DNA of 43,918 bases from Nitrospirota bacterium (GTDB lineage Bacteria > Nitrospirota > Thermodesulfovibrionia > Thermodesulfovibrionales > Magnetobacteriaceae). The position numbers and the translations under genes were made by a program. The stretch lies in the NCBI GenBank assembly GCA_015233615.1, contig JADFXJ010000019.1, positions 1 to 43,918 on the forward strand, read 5' to 3'. The notes beneath the pieces were generated by a model, which had not been told where the DNA came from, searched no databases, and saw only the letters and a list, made by a program, of their open reading frames with translations. Shown here one piece after another: positions 22,701-31,134 of the stretch; the first letter of the stretch is position 1, and each line of letters begins with the position of its first letter.

Positions 22701-23616
22701 GGTACCCTCCTTTCTGTTGGAAAGGCCCTCCTCCGAATCCTTTACGCGGGGCAAAGGAGAGTTGCACACGTCTTTTATCGAAAAGGGTATCAATCAATTG
22801 GCCGGCGTTATCAAAACGGGATACATCCAGTGGGAAAGCGCTTCAAGCGATAACTTCTTTCAGAGAATCGATGCACGGATAAAAGTACTTTTCCTGCTTT
22901 TTTTCGTAATTATTATAAGCCTGAAAAAAGAGATAATGCCGGAGGCCTTCATAGGAGCCTTTATATTCATTCTAACGATTATATCCAGGGTGAACGTTTT
23001 TAATCTTTACAAGCGAGTGCTTTTTTTCGGTTTCATTTTCGGCTTCCTCATCGCCATACCATCCGCTTTCAATTTCATCACCAGGGGAGAGATTATCTTT
23101 CATATCATCCACCTTGCTAAACCGTATACTTTCCTGTTCTACCATATCCCTGAAGAAATCGGCATTACCAGGGAAGGCGTTTATGGAGTTACGATGCTTA
23201 CTTTAAGGGTTATGAACTCTTTGGCCGTCTCGTTCTTTGTTTTATATACGACCTCGTTTCCCGAAATCATTAAGGCTCTGAAGGTGCTGAAGGTGCCCGA
23301 CGGCGTACTCATGATCATAACCCTTTCTTATAAATACATGTTCATTTTTGCCGGGACTGTCGAAGATATGCACCTTGCAAAAAAGAGCAGATTGGCGGGG
23401 CAAGTTAGTAATGCCGACGCGAGAAGATGGATTGCCGGAAGGATTGCATTCGTATTTAAAAAGACCATGCTGCGGTGTGAAGATATTTACAAGGCCATGC
23501 TTGGCAGGGGGTTTTCCAACGACGTAAAGATTTACGAAGCCGGTAGGCTTCATACACGGGATTGGGTTACCGGTGCCGTTTTTTTTCTGGTTGGGATGAT
23601 ATTTTTATGGATCTGA
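22690..23616 (+). CDS. cbiQ: ECF transporter transmembrane coupling protein CbiQ
   Basis: A 308-residue T component that couples ATP hydrolysis to the CbiM unit. After a soluble N-terminal region it contains IDARIKVLFLLFFVIIISL, the standard opening of CbiQ, several TM segments, LKVPDGVLMIITLSYKYMF, and the coupling helices KKSRLAG and AMLGRGF that carry the A-R-G-like motifs contacting the ATPase. The last TM is at the C-terminus. Overlaps the cbiN-like gene by 11 bp. Confidence 0.9.
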   Translation: MENKVPSFLLERPSSESFTRGKGELHTSFIEKGINQLAGVIKTGYIQWESASSDNFFQRIDARIKVLFLLFFVIIISLKKEIMPEAFIGAFIFILTIISRVNVFNLYKRVLFFGFIFGFLIAIPSAFNFITRGEIIFHIIHLAKPYTFLFYHIPEEIGITREGVYGVTMLTLRVMNSLAVSFFVLYTTSFPEIIKALKVLKVPDGVLMIITLSYKYMFIFAGTVEDMHLAKKSRLAGQVSNADARRWIAGRIAFVFKKTMLRCEDIYKAMLGRGFSNDVKIYEAGRLHTRDWVTGAVFFLVGMIFLWI

Positions 23617-23719
23617 GGTGATTTATGATGCTATTTGTGATGCGATTTATGATCCGCATTTGTGATGCGATTGTGGACGATATCATGGAAGATCCCGTAG
23701 GAAACAGTTAGGAAATATT
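23617..23719 (+). repeat. Degenerate direct repeats in the cbiQ-cbiO spacer
   Basis: The 103-bp spacer holds repeated units around TTTGTGATGCGATT (starting near 23632 and 23658) and related GATTTATGAT blocks. There is no gene; AGGAAATATT at its end is the cbiO ribosome site. Confidence 0.6.
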
Positions 23720-24571
23720 GTGGAAGATATCATAAGTCTTGATGGGATTAGTTATAACTATTACGATAATATTCCTGCTGTTTGTGACGTAAGTCTCGGC
23801 ATTAAAGAGGGAGAGAGGTTTGCAATTATCGGAGCAAACGGCAGCGGCAAGTCTACCCTCCTGCAAATTATGGGCGGACTGATACACCAAAGTATTGGGA
23901 AATGTTTTTTCAGAGGGAATGAGGTATCGGAGCAGGCTTTAAGAAATAAGGGGTTCCTTCGGTACTTCAGAGAGCGTGTTGGTTACGTGTTTCAGGACTC
24001 CGACGTTCAGTTGTTTTGCCCCACCGTCCTGGATGAGTTGCTTTATGGCCCGCTTCAGTTGGAAATCGGTGAAAAGGAAGCCCTGGACAGGGCTTTTGAG
24101 GTAATGCGCATACTGAATATCGGGAATCTGAAAGACAGGCCTTCTTACATGCTTTCCGGGGGCGAGAAAAAGCGGGTCGCTATCGGTTCTGTTTTAACGA
24201 TGAATCCGGAGATATTGCTTCTCGATGAACCGACAAACGGCCTTGATCCGCGAACTCAATGTTTTCTCGTCGAGCTGATGTATGCTTTGAGCGAAGCGGG
24301 CAAGACTTTGGTGATAGCAACGCATGACCTGTCGCTGGTCGATGAATTACATATGAACGTCGCTCTCCTGTCCGAACAACACATGGTTGAAAATATTGGT
24401 ACTTCCGAAGACATCCTGAAAGATGAAGAGTTGCTGCTGAAGGTAAACCTCATCCACGAACATATCCACTATCACGGGCAGGCAACCCATAAACACAGGC
24501 ATTCTCACTATGCCGTCCATAAGCATGACGCTGCCCATAATAATGACAAACCTGATCGGGACAAGCTGTAG
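23720..24571 (+). CDS. cbiO: Cobalt/nickel ECF transporter ATPase CbiO with His-rich tail
   Basis: A 283-residue ABC ATPase. Walker A is GANGSGKST (near residue 39), the Q-loop is VFQDSDVQLF, the signature LSGGEKKRVAIGSVL, Walker B ILLLDEPTNGLDP and the switch His in IATHDLS. It powers metal import with CbiQ and CbiM. The GTG start has AGGAAA upstream. The last ~40 residues are unusual: a His-rich tail (HEHIHYHGQ, HKHRHSHYAVHKHDAAH) likely to bind or sense nickel, cobalt or zinc. Such tails are known on some metal-transport ATPases. The downstream histidine kinase starts 11 bp after the stop. Confidence 0.9.
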   Translation: MEDIISLDGISYNYYDNIPAVCDVSLGIKEGERFAIIGANGSGKSTLLQIMGGLIHQSIGKCFFRGNEVSEQALRNKGFLRYFRERVGYVFQDSDVQLFCPTVLDELLYGPLQLEIGEKEALDRAFEVMRILNIGNLKDRPSYMLSGGEKKRVAIGSVLTMNPEILLLDEPTNGLDPRTQCFLVELMYALSEAGKTLVIATHDLSLVDELHMNVALLSEQHMVENIGTSEDILKDEELLLKVNLIHEHIHYHGQATHKHRHSHYAVHKHDAAHNNDKPDRDKL

Positions 24572-24582
24572 AGCAATTAACT

Positions 24583-25758
24583 ATGGTCAAGTATATACTG
24601 AAGATGGTGTTTTACCTGGTATGTTCTATAATGCTGGGAATAGTCGTGACCCTCGTATTGGATCAGATAGACAACATCGCAGTGGAAAAGAAATTGAGGG
24701 AATCTCTGAAGGGCGAGATTCTCGACGCTACGACGTCGTTTGAGGATACGGCTAAAAACCCCACCCGAACCGACATCACGAGATTTATAAAGAAGTTTAC
24801 TTCTACCGTTATGAAGGACAAAGTGCAGACGGTGGACAAAAATATGAACGACAAGGCCAACACTCTGAAGAACAAGATGTTCTTTCACCTCCCAAAGGAA
24901 GGACAGAACATAGACATCTACGTAAGACGCGTATTTTTGGACACCGAGCTGGCGGCACTCGAAATTCCCGAACTCGTAGCGGGTATAATAACTACCATAA
25001 TAATTTTTACGGCTATCGTGGCTTATACCGAAAACAGGAAAAGGATCAGGGAGATGCGTTCCCATTATGAGCGTACCCATGAAAAGCTTAGCCAGGCGCT
25101 AAAGAAGAGCGAGGCACTCGCGTTACTTGGCCAGATGACCGCCACCCTGGCCCACGAACTGCAAACTCCGATAGCCACGCTCTCAAACCTCATCCAGTCC
25201 CTTCCATCCAGGCAATCGGACCCTCGTTTCGTCGATAGATTCGCAACCCTCGCCAATGACGAACTACAGAGAACACGGAGACTGATAGATAACCTTCTGA
25301 TTTACGGTAAGGACATTAACGTTAAAAACAACGAGTGGATCCCGTTTAAGCCTTTCATAAAGAGACTGGCGATTAAGAGCATGATTACCTCTTGCTCGTG
25401 CCCGGAGTTTTCTCTTCTGTTCGACACGTTTTATGCGGGGCTGATGTTTAACAATCTCCTGATGAATAGCAAACAGGCCGGGGCTACGGAAATCACCATA
25501 AGGACGGAGGCCGATGAATCCGATTCTTTCGTGGGCCTCTGCTTTGAGGACAATGGAAGCGGTTTTCCCGAAATGGCAATCCTGGAGGAACTGACGAGTC
25601 CTTTCGTTACCGGCAGGGCCAAGGGAGCGGGCTTAGGTCTTTTTCTCGTCGAAAAGATAATTACGGCGTATAAAGGTGATATTTTACTATACAGGCATGA
25701 AAAAGGCGCAGGCGTTAAACTGGTATTACCTAAGACGAGGTTTAAATTCATTGGCTGA
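24583..25758 (+). CDS. Membrane sensor histidine kinase
   Basis: A 391-residue two-component sensor. Two TM segments (about residues 4-24 and 127-147) flank a periplasmic domain of about 100 residues rich in Lys/Asp with no recognised fold. The dimerisation H-box is LAHELQTPIATLSNL with phospho-acceptor H191. The ATPase domain shows NNLLMNSKQAG (N box), EDNGSGF (G1), VTGRAKGAGLGLFL (G2). It lies 11 bp after cbiO and 78 bp before the response regulator, so it probably senses periplasmic metal or envelope state in the same operon. That link is inferred from position. Confidence 0.88.
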   Translation: MVKYILKMVFYLVCSIMLGIVVTLVLDQIDNIAVEKKLRESLKGEILDATTSFEDTAKNPTRTDITRFIKKFTSTVMKDKVQTVDKNMNDKANTLKNKMFFHLPKEGQNIDIYVRRVFLDTELAALEIPELVAGIITTIIIFTAIVAYTENRKRIREMRSHYERTHEKLSQALKKSEALALLGQMTATLAHELQTPIATLSNLIQSLPSRQSDPRFVDRFATLANDELQRTRRLIDNLLIYGKDINVKNNEWIPFKPFIKRLAIKSMITSCSCPEFSLLFDTFYAGLMFNNLLMNSKQAGATEITIRTEADESDSFVGLCFEDNGSGFPEMAILEELTSPFVTGRAKGAGLGLFLVEKIITAYKGDILLYRHEKGAGVKLVLPKTRFKFIG

Positions 25759-25836
25759 AATAAATTCATTAGCTGAAAGGTATTTTAAAGCTGAAAAGTA
25801 TTCCAAAAATGCCACGGCAGGAAGGAAGTCGCCATA

Positions 25837-27294
25837 ATGGTCAAAAATAATTCGACATATTTGCCATATCTTATGATCGTAGACGACGAGGTTAATTTTA
25901 GCGAGTCTCTGAAGATGGCGCTGGAAGACAGCTTTGACATCCGTTTGGCCGCGTCTTTGAAGGAGGCCAGGGAATTGCTCGGTGACGGTATTCCGGAGGC
26001 CGTGCTTCTTGACGTAAGGTTACCGGATGGGGACGGCATAAACTTCATTAAGGAACTGAAACTCCTGGAAATAATGCCTCCCGTCATAGTCATAACCGCC
26101 TATGCGACCGTAGAGGATGCCGTGAAGGCTTTAAAAGAGGGCGCCGCCAATTATTTTACCAAGCCTTTGGAGATAGATAAGTTAAAGCTGGAATTAAAGG
26201 TACTGATAGAGAACAGGAGCCTCAAGATAAAGCTGACGACCCTGAGCAAGGAGATAAACAGGCTGGCGCCGTCTTTTATCACGACCGGTACGGGGGCCAT
26301 GAAGGAGATAGTCGATAAGGCTCCCATGGTCGCAACCCTCGACATTCCCGTTGTGTTAACCGGCGAGACCGGTACGGGTAAGGAAAAACTGGCCCAATGG
26401 ATACACGGACTATCCGGCGTAAGAGGGGAGATGGTGGCCATAAACTGCTCCGCCATACCAAAGGACATTTTCGAAAGCGAACTCTTCGGCTACATCAGGG
26501 GAGCATTCTCCGGCGCCCTGTCTAACAAGGAAGGCCTCGTCGAGCGTGCCGACGGCGGTACCCTCTTTCTCGACGAAATAGGCGAACTCTCCGAAAACAT
26601 GCAGGTTAAGCTACTGCGCCTGCTCGAATCGGGGGTGTACTACAAGGTAGGCGATCCAAAGGAACGCTCCGTAAGATTCAGGCTCATCACCGCGACTAAC
26701 AAGGACTTGGCGGCTCCGGGCACGAACTTCCGTCCGGACCTTTATTACAGAATAAACGGCATAACCTTCAACCTGCCTCCCCTCAGAGAGCGCCGGCAGG
26801 ATATACCGCTTCTGGCATCAGCCTTTATCAGGGAAGCCAACGCGTCATATGGCAAGGGGATAAAAGGGCTTACCCCGTCGGCCATGAAGGCTCTTACGGA
26901 TTACCGGTGGCCCGGAAATATCCGGGAGCTGAAATGGGGTATCCACAAGGCCGTTGCCGTGTCTTTGACGGAGACCATTAACGAGGACGATATTACCATC
27001 AGGCCGGACGCGAACAAAAAAGACGCGGCTGACAAAAAAGGCGCAAAAACTGAAAAAGGCCGGGATGCCCAAAACGACGAAGATGCCCAGGATGGAAAGA
27101 ATGCCCAAAATGGAGAGAATGCCGTGTACGGTTTTGATCCAAATCAATCGTGCAGGGAGGCTATGGGTCTGCTCGAAACCCGGTATATAAAAAAGGCGCT
27201 TGCCGACTCCAATGGCAACAAGACCGAAGCGGCCAGACTTTTAGGTATGTCGGTAAGGGTGCTGCACTATAAGATCAAAAAGTACAAGCTGTAA
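25837..27294 (+). CDS. NtrC-family sigma54-dependent response regulator
   Basis: A 485-residue activator. Receiver domain with acidic pocket D16/D17 and phospho-acceptor D59 ([10 protein letters not shown]), T/K switch residues in [12 protein letters not shown] and FTKP. AAA+ domain: Walker A GETGTGKE (about 176), the sigma54 loop GAFSGA (canonical GAFTGA with T to S), Walker [12 protein letters not shown]. The Fis-type helix-turn-helix is [23 protein letters not shown]. Between them sits a low-complexity Asp/Lys/Asn linker (about residues 388-430) from a degenerate repeat. Partner of the upstream kinase; likely acts on sigma54 promoters. One candidate sigma54 site in this window is at 43112. 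Confidence 0.92.
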   Translation: MVKNNSTYLPYLMIVDDEVNFSESLKMALEDSFDIRLAASLKEARELLGDGIPEAVLLDVRLPDGDGINFIKELKLLEIMPPVIVITAYATVEDAVKALKEGAANYFTKPLEIDKLKLELKVLIENRSLKIKLTTLSKEINRLAPSFITTGTGAMKEIVDKAPMVATLDIPVVLTGETGTGKEKLAQWIHGLSGVRGEMVAINCSAIPKDIFESELFGYIRGAFSGALSNKEGLVERADGGTLFLDEIGELSENMQVKLLRLLESGVYYKVGDPKERSVRFRLITATNKDLAAPGTNFRPDLYYRINGITFNLPPLRERRQDIPLLASAFIREANASYGKGIKGLTPSAMKALTDYRWPGNIRELKWGIHKAVAVSLTETINEDDITIRPDANKKDAADKKGAKTEKGRDAQNDEDAQDGKNAQNGENAVYGFDPNQSCREAMGLLETRYIKKALADSNGNKTEAARLLGMSVRVLHYKIKKYKL

Positions 27295-27408
27295 CTATTT
27301 TGACTATTTGGGTTTACGTGCTCCACGGAAGATAATTGTTTGTTTACCCACTGTGATATAATAAAGATATAGTAATATATAGCATAAAGGGAAAGGAGCA
27401 TTTAACGA

Positions 27409-27615
27409 ATGCACAGGAGTTTTACTCTCGAATATTGGATTGACGATGGTTGGTACGTAGGCCGCCTTAAAGAGATACCGGGCATCTTTAGCCAGGGTGA
27501 GTCCATATATGAGCTTGAGGAAAATATTAAGGATGCATATATGCTCATGATGCAATCCGAAACCCCGATAAATTATACGGGAGTTATGACTAAGGAAGTA
27601 GAAGTCGAGGTTTGA
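27409..27615 (+). CDS. hicB: HicB-family antitoxin
   Basis: A 68-residue partial RNase H-fold protein: FTLEYWIDDGWYVGRLKEIPGIFSQGES matches the HicB pattern (E-x-D-x-x-G-Y...P-G-x-x-x-x-G-x-S), and ELEENIKDAYMLMM is the following helix. No C-terminal DNA-binding domain is present, as in short HicB forms. It precedes the toxin gene, the reverse of the E. coli order. AAAGGAG is its ribosome site; its stop codon overlaps the hicA start. Confidence 0.85.
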   Translation: MHRSFTLEYWIDDGWYVGRLKEIPGIFSQGESIYELEENIKDAYMLMMQSETPINYTGVMTKEVEVEV

Positions 27616-27788
27616 AAAGGCGCGACCTGATAAGAATGCTTGTTAAATCAGGATGTTATCTAAAAAGAAGCGGCAGTAAACATGATATTTACGAGAATCA
27701 CAGAAATGGGAAGTCTGCTACTATACCGCGTCACTCCGAAATTAAGGAAAGTCTGTACGCTTTGATTAAAAAGCAGCTTGATATATAA
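27612..27788 (+). CDS. hicA: HicA-family mRNA interferase toxin
   Basis: A 58-residue dsRBD-like toxin beginning at TTG 27612, inside the last hicB codons (4-base overlap TTGA). The product KRRDLIRMLVKSGCYLKRS, GSKHDIYENHRNG, SATIPRHSEIKESLYALIKK matches HicA: the catalytic His is H24 in the G-S-K-H turn, followed by the conserved P-R-H. HicA cleaves mRNA. It appears intact, unlike other toxins in this window. Confidence 0.85.
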   Translation: MKRRDLIRMLVKSGCYLKRSGSKHDIYENHRNGKSATIPRHSEIKESLYALIKKQLDI

Positions 27789-27866
27789 AATCGTAAATTT
27801 CCGTGATATATTGTAACCCGATCGATTAATATGAGAAAAGTAACCTATCCCATACCTGTACTCCTT

Positions 27867-29393
27867 TCACTTAAGCCAGAGCAGGCTGGATAAAGAAATG
27901 GGAATAATCCTGGGATCATGCACCTTGATATCATCGATATTATCTTCCAGAGTCACCAGAAGACCCAATGGAGCATTATAAACCGTTTTCTCAAGAAAAG
28001 CCCTTAATCCTTTTGTGTCATCATGCGGGTCGATTTTGCGCCTGTATTTCACTTCGACGGGGATCCTTTTTGTTCCTATCGTTAAGACGAAATCCACCTC
28101 GGGTTCGGCGCCACGCATAGGAAAATATGCGACATCCAGATTAGGGATCGAAGCAAAAAAATATCCCAATACACTTTCGACTATATGCCCCGCAATGTCG
28201 GTAAGATGCGGATTTGCCGTAAGGCCGTCAGCATCCAGAGGAACTATCTCCTGAAGCCATGCGGCTCTTAATGCATGGTCGGATAAGCAAATTTTAGACG
28301 GAGATTTTTGGCGCTTTAATCTTAATTCCAAGGGAGGTATAAGTCTGATCAGCATGGTGCCGTCTAAAAACCTGAGATAGGTAAGAATGCGGTTCCATCC
28401 TATATTTCCGGCCAGGGCTCCCTGCACCTCGGCAACAAATACCGATTGTCCTGCGGCTTGTCCTGCATAGCGGCAAGAGAGACGAAAGACTTCTTCCAAC
28501 AATTTTTCGTCTCTCCTCTGGCCGCGAGTCCCCATGCGAAGGTCATGTTGAATCGCCCGTTTGATTATTGTTTCATTAAGATGATCGGCAATCTCCTCCC
28601 ACGATATATCCGCACGTTGGTGAGCCCATGGGTACCCGCCGCGCTCGGAAAAGGCCTTGAAAGCGGCGAGCCTCTTTTGACGGGTTTTACGGCCATATTC
28701 CACTGCATCAAGCCACGTTTCCCTTTTAAGCAACCCATCGAGACCGTTATCGGGCCAGAATTGAGGAGTGCTTTCACCAAAACACAGATCGGAGATTTCA
28801 CGGAGAAATAGCGGACCAAGATCAAGCGTTGTTATACGGCCTGCCAGACTATCCCTTCCCGTTTCTATACGCAGGGAAGAACTACCGGTTATCAGTACCC
28901 GGACGTCATGGTTGTCTACAAGATTCTTGATCTGCGGCGCCCAGGCATCGAGATTCTGAACTTCGTCCAGGAAAAGGTATGCATGGCCTTCGTCACGGGT
29001 AAGCTCATTAAAGGTGCATTTAATCACTTCTTCCTGAAACCAGCGCGAAATGTCGAGTATGGGTTCGCTTAGTCCGCGAAAAGTCGGCAATTCGTCAAAA
29101 GGCACGTAAAGAAGCCTTTGCGGTTTTAAGCCTTCGGAAAGCAACGATTCTATGATTTGTCGCAGGAGGATCGTTTTGCCGACGCGGCGGGTTCCGCGAA
29201 GTACCGTGGCCGGGGCCAGTCCTTTTACCAAAAGGTGCTTAAGTTTAGAAAACGCCCATCTGTGAAAAGTCGGAATCCGAGTGCCGGGTTTGCCAAACCA
29301 CCATGGATTAAAGGATCTGAGATTATCGGACAATTCAGGAGGCAGACTCTTTAAAAGCGGATAATCATTCGGGGAGGCTTTTTGCTGAATCAT
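27867..29393 (-). CDS. AAA_14/DUF4143-family ATPase
   Basis: A 508-residue protein. Walker A is GTRRVGKTI (near residue 66) and Walker B is AYLFLDEVQNLDAW; TGSSSLRIETG is the sensor strand. The C-terminal DUF4143 domain includes DFVLTIGTKRIPVEVKYRR (a D...E-x-K arrangement like PD-(D/E)XK nucleases) and a final LLVTLED strand. Such ATPases are abundant in genomes and often mobile; their role is unknown, with suggested links to DNA or protein remodelling. It stands alone on the minus strand between hicBA and small accessory genes. No internal damage seen. Confidence 0.85.
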   Translation of the reverse strand: MIQQKASPNDYPLLKSLPPELSDNLRSFNPWWFGKPGTRIPTFHRWAFSKLKHLLVKGLAPATVLRGTRRVGKTILLRQIIESLLSEGLKPQRLLYVPFDELPTFRGLSEPILDISRWFQEEVIKCTFNELTRDEGHAYLFLDEVQNLDAWAPQIKNLVDNHDVRVLITGSSSLRIETGRDSLAGRITTLDLGPLFLREISDLCFGESTPQFWPDNGLDGLLKRETWLDAVEYGRKTRQKRLAAFKAFSERGGYPWAHQRADISWEEIADHLNETIIKRAIQHDLRMGTRGQRRDEKLLEEVFRLSCRYAGQAAGQSVFVAEVQGALAGNIGWNRILTYLRFLDGTMLIRLIPPLELRLKRQKSPSKICLSDHALRAAWLQEIVPLDADGLTANPHLTDIAGHIVESVLGYFFASIPNLDVAYFPMRGAEPEVDFVLTIGTKRIPVEVKYRRKIDPHDDTKGLRAFLEKTVYNAPLGLLVTLEDNIDDIKVHDPRIIPISLSSLLWLK

Positions 29394-29690
29394 TTATTAC
29401 CTCTACTTCAGGTTGGTTTCATTTATACTTGCCGGCGTGCATTTATGCTCATCCGATCGACGTCTATTATTCAAATCCAATTCAAGCTCATAAATATCTT
29501 ACAATAAACCATAAATATAATCAATCGACAAACCGATGAGTTCACGATAAATTTGTTCTCTTTGTCGGGTACGGTTTAAAATGAAAGCTACACGAAAAAA
29601 ATATCTGATTAGTTACGCCGAATTAAGATATAATAAGGATATGAAGTATAAGCCTTTGTTGGCTTACAGAAGAGGCAGGAGGAGAAGAAA

Positions 29691-29894
29691 TTGAAACAAA
29701 CAACATTTCCACCCGCCTGGAACGAAGAAAGAGTTCGGAGTGTGCTTGCCCATTACGAACAACAGACTGAGGAAGAAGCCGTTGCCGAAGATGAATCAGC
29801 CGTCAATAAACATATTTCAACCATGATGGAAGTTCCAAACGATTTAGTGCCATTCGTGCGGGAACTGATCGCAAAGCACAATACCGGCAAGTAA
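29691..29894 (+). CDS. Small acidic protein, antitoxin-like
   Basis: A 67-residue protein with a TTG start preceded by AGGAGGAG. The sequence is acidic in the middle (TEEEAVAEDESA) and ends VPNDLVPFVRELIAKHNTGK, a helix seen in many short antitoxin-like proteins. A TATAAT box lies near 29626. No recognised family and no toxin gene beside it; the following gene is an Abi remnant. Probably an orphan antitoxin, but this is inference. Confidence 0.55.
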   Translation: MKQTTFPPAWNEERVRSVLAHYEQQTEEEAVAEDESAVNKHISTMMEVPNDLVPFVRELIAKHNTGK

Positions 29895-29922
29895 TCAAGT
29901 TGTGTAGCAGTATACATACATG

Positions 29923-29952
29923 TTGACAAATAATATCATGTACGCTTATAAT
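29923..29952 (+). promoter_or_regulatory. Consensus sigma70 promoter before the Abi remnant
   Basis: TTGACA at 29923-29928, an 18-bp spacer and TATAAT at 29947-29952, both perfect. The ATG at 29961 is 8 bases after the -10 box, so the mRNA would be leaderless. Confidence 0.75.
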
Positions 29953-29960
29953 TTAGACAT

Positions 29961-30302
29961 ATGAACTTTTCGGAACGAAATGGATATACAAAAGTTCGCG
30001 AGAACCTTCAGTTCGAATCGATAAAGGAATCGATCTCTGCGATTGAGAGTTTAGTCGCCGTTACCGTTGGCGAGAAAGGAACTCTTGGTCAATTGGTTAA
30101 AAAACTGAAAGACGCAATCGGATTGCACCCATCACTTTGTAGCGCATTTAGCAACCTTTAGGGATATACGTCGGCTGAAGGCGGTATCAGACATGCTCTT
30201 ATGGAACCCGAAACCGTGCGGCTTGAAGATGCCAGGTTCTTTTTAGTAGTCTGTTCTGCCTTCGTAAACTATGCCGAGGCGAAAGTTGCCATAAAATTCT
30301 GA
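29961..30302 (+). pseudogene. AbiJ-like (AbiJ_NTD4-type) abortive-infection gene, internally deleted and with a nonsense codon
   Basis: The N-terminal MNFSERNGYTKVRENLQFES resembles the start of AbiJ-NTD4 proteins, which are normally 250-300 residues. It runs directly into IKESISAIESLVAVTVGEKG, which is the start of their C-terminal domain, so about 150-180 residues of the middle are missing. The frame then meets TAG at 30159 where family members read N-L-Y-G-Y-T-S, and continues in frame (GYTSAEGGIRHALMEPETVR, VCSAFVNY) to TGA at 30302. A perfect promoter survives upstream. A decayed phage-defence gene. Confidence 0.7.
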
Positions 30303-30314
30303 GTAGTTACCCAA

Positions 30315-30500
30315 TCACAAACCTAACTTTGTTTTTAAATCCTTATGCGATGTCCAGCTCTTGTTGTTTATTTTTGTGTTTAAAGCTGCAAAGTAGTCAC
30401 CTTTATCTTCCTCGAGTTCTTTAAATTTGAGATATTCTTTATAGTCCATTATCACGGCTATTGGTTTATCATCTTCCTTAATAATCTGTGTCTTAATCAT
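30315..30500 (-). CDS. Phd/YefM-like antitoxin
   Basis: A 61-residue protein: MIKTQIIKEDDKPIAVIMDYKEYLKFKELE is the typical Phd/YefM N-terminal fold with the I-M-D-Y-x-E-Y-x-x-F-x-E-L-E helix. The rest (DYFAALNTKINN) is the toxin-binding tail. It overlaps the upstream broken RelE-like toxin by four bases (ATGA), an unusual toxin-first order. Intact, although its toxin is not. AGGAGG precedes the ATG. Confidence 0.75.
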   Translation of the reverse strand: MIKTQIIKEDDKPIAVIMDYKEYLKFKELEEDKGDYFAALNTKINNKSWTSHKDLKTKLGL

Positions 30501-30756
30501 TTATAAGCCTCCTTTCTATGCCTAACCTCGTATATAATCATCAGACTTCCTTCCTCTTCAAATATAATTCTATAATTCCCATACCGAAGTCTTTTTTAAT
30601 TCCCATACTTACCTTTTAGGAATTTTACATTTAAATTACCTGGTGGATTCTCTGAATATGTCTCTATCGTTTGCAATATTGCCTCAGCGCTTTTTTTGTC
30701 ACCATTGTGGATCTTTGTAATTTGTTTGATTGCTTATCAGAGTAGATTATTTCCAT
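30497..30756 (-). pseudogene. RelE/ParE-family toxin, frameshifted and with a nonsense codon
   Basis: From the ATG at 30756 (MEIIYSDKQSN) the frame must shift by one base near 30718 to continue as QITKIHNGDKKSAEAILQTI, ETYSENPPGNLNVKFLKGKY. A TAA at about 30600 then replaces the residue after GKYGN, and the frame goes on KRLRYGNYRIIFEEEGSLMI, IYEVRHRKEAYK to the TGA overlapping the antitoxin ATG. This is clearly a RelE-type toxin (R-x-x-Y-G-N-Y-R, V-R-H-R-K-E-A-Y) that has lost function. Confidence 0.8.
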
Positions 30757-31134
30757 TTAAATAATTTATGAAATTTTATTTTAACCTCTTTAAATTATCA
30801 TAATTTGTAACTCTAAGTCAACGATTGATATGTGCAGGTTTTCGCTCTAAGTTATAGCAGATATCAAAATGTTCCCATATGATCTGGTTTAAAGAATAAA
30901 ATACGGGGTAGATTCCCCCACCTGCGCCATTTTCTGCAGATTATATCTATCGATGCGCCTGCGTACAACCGATGTATACAATTATTGCGCAGTTAACATG
31001 CAGATAGCGCAAATCATGTATTAATCCTGTGTTCATGTGGGCATCTATAAGGGCGTCTATCGCGTTAATTGCCGCATAAACCGGGCTTTTTAGTGAACAG
31101 CATCGAATGGCATTAAATTTGCTATATTGCATTC
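30757..31134. other. Gene-free stretch upstream of the RND operon
   Basis: No convincing gene or repeat. TATATT at 31123-31128 is a likely -10 box for tolC, whose ATG at 31135 is 6 bases further on with no ribosome site, another leaderless-looking start. A 61-codon minus-strand frame at 30947-31132 lacks any family features. Confidence 0.4.

Noticed and set aside
30947-31132. 61-codon minus-strand frame before tolC
   Set aside because: No family resemblance, no ribosome site, and it covers the presumed tolC promoter.
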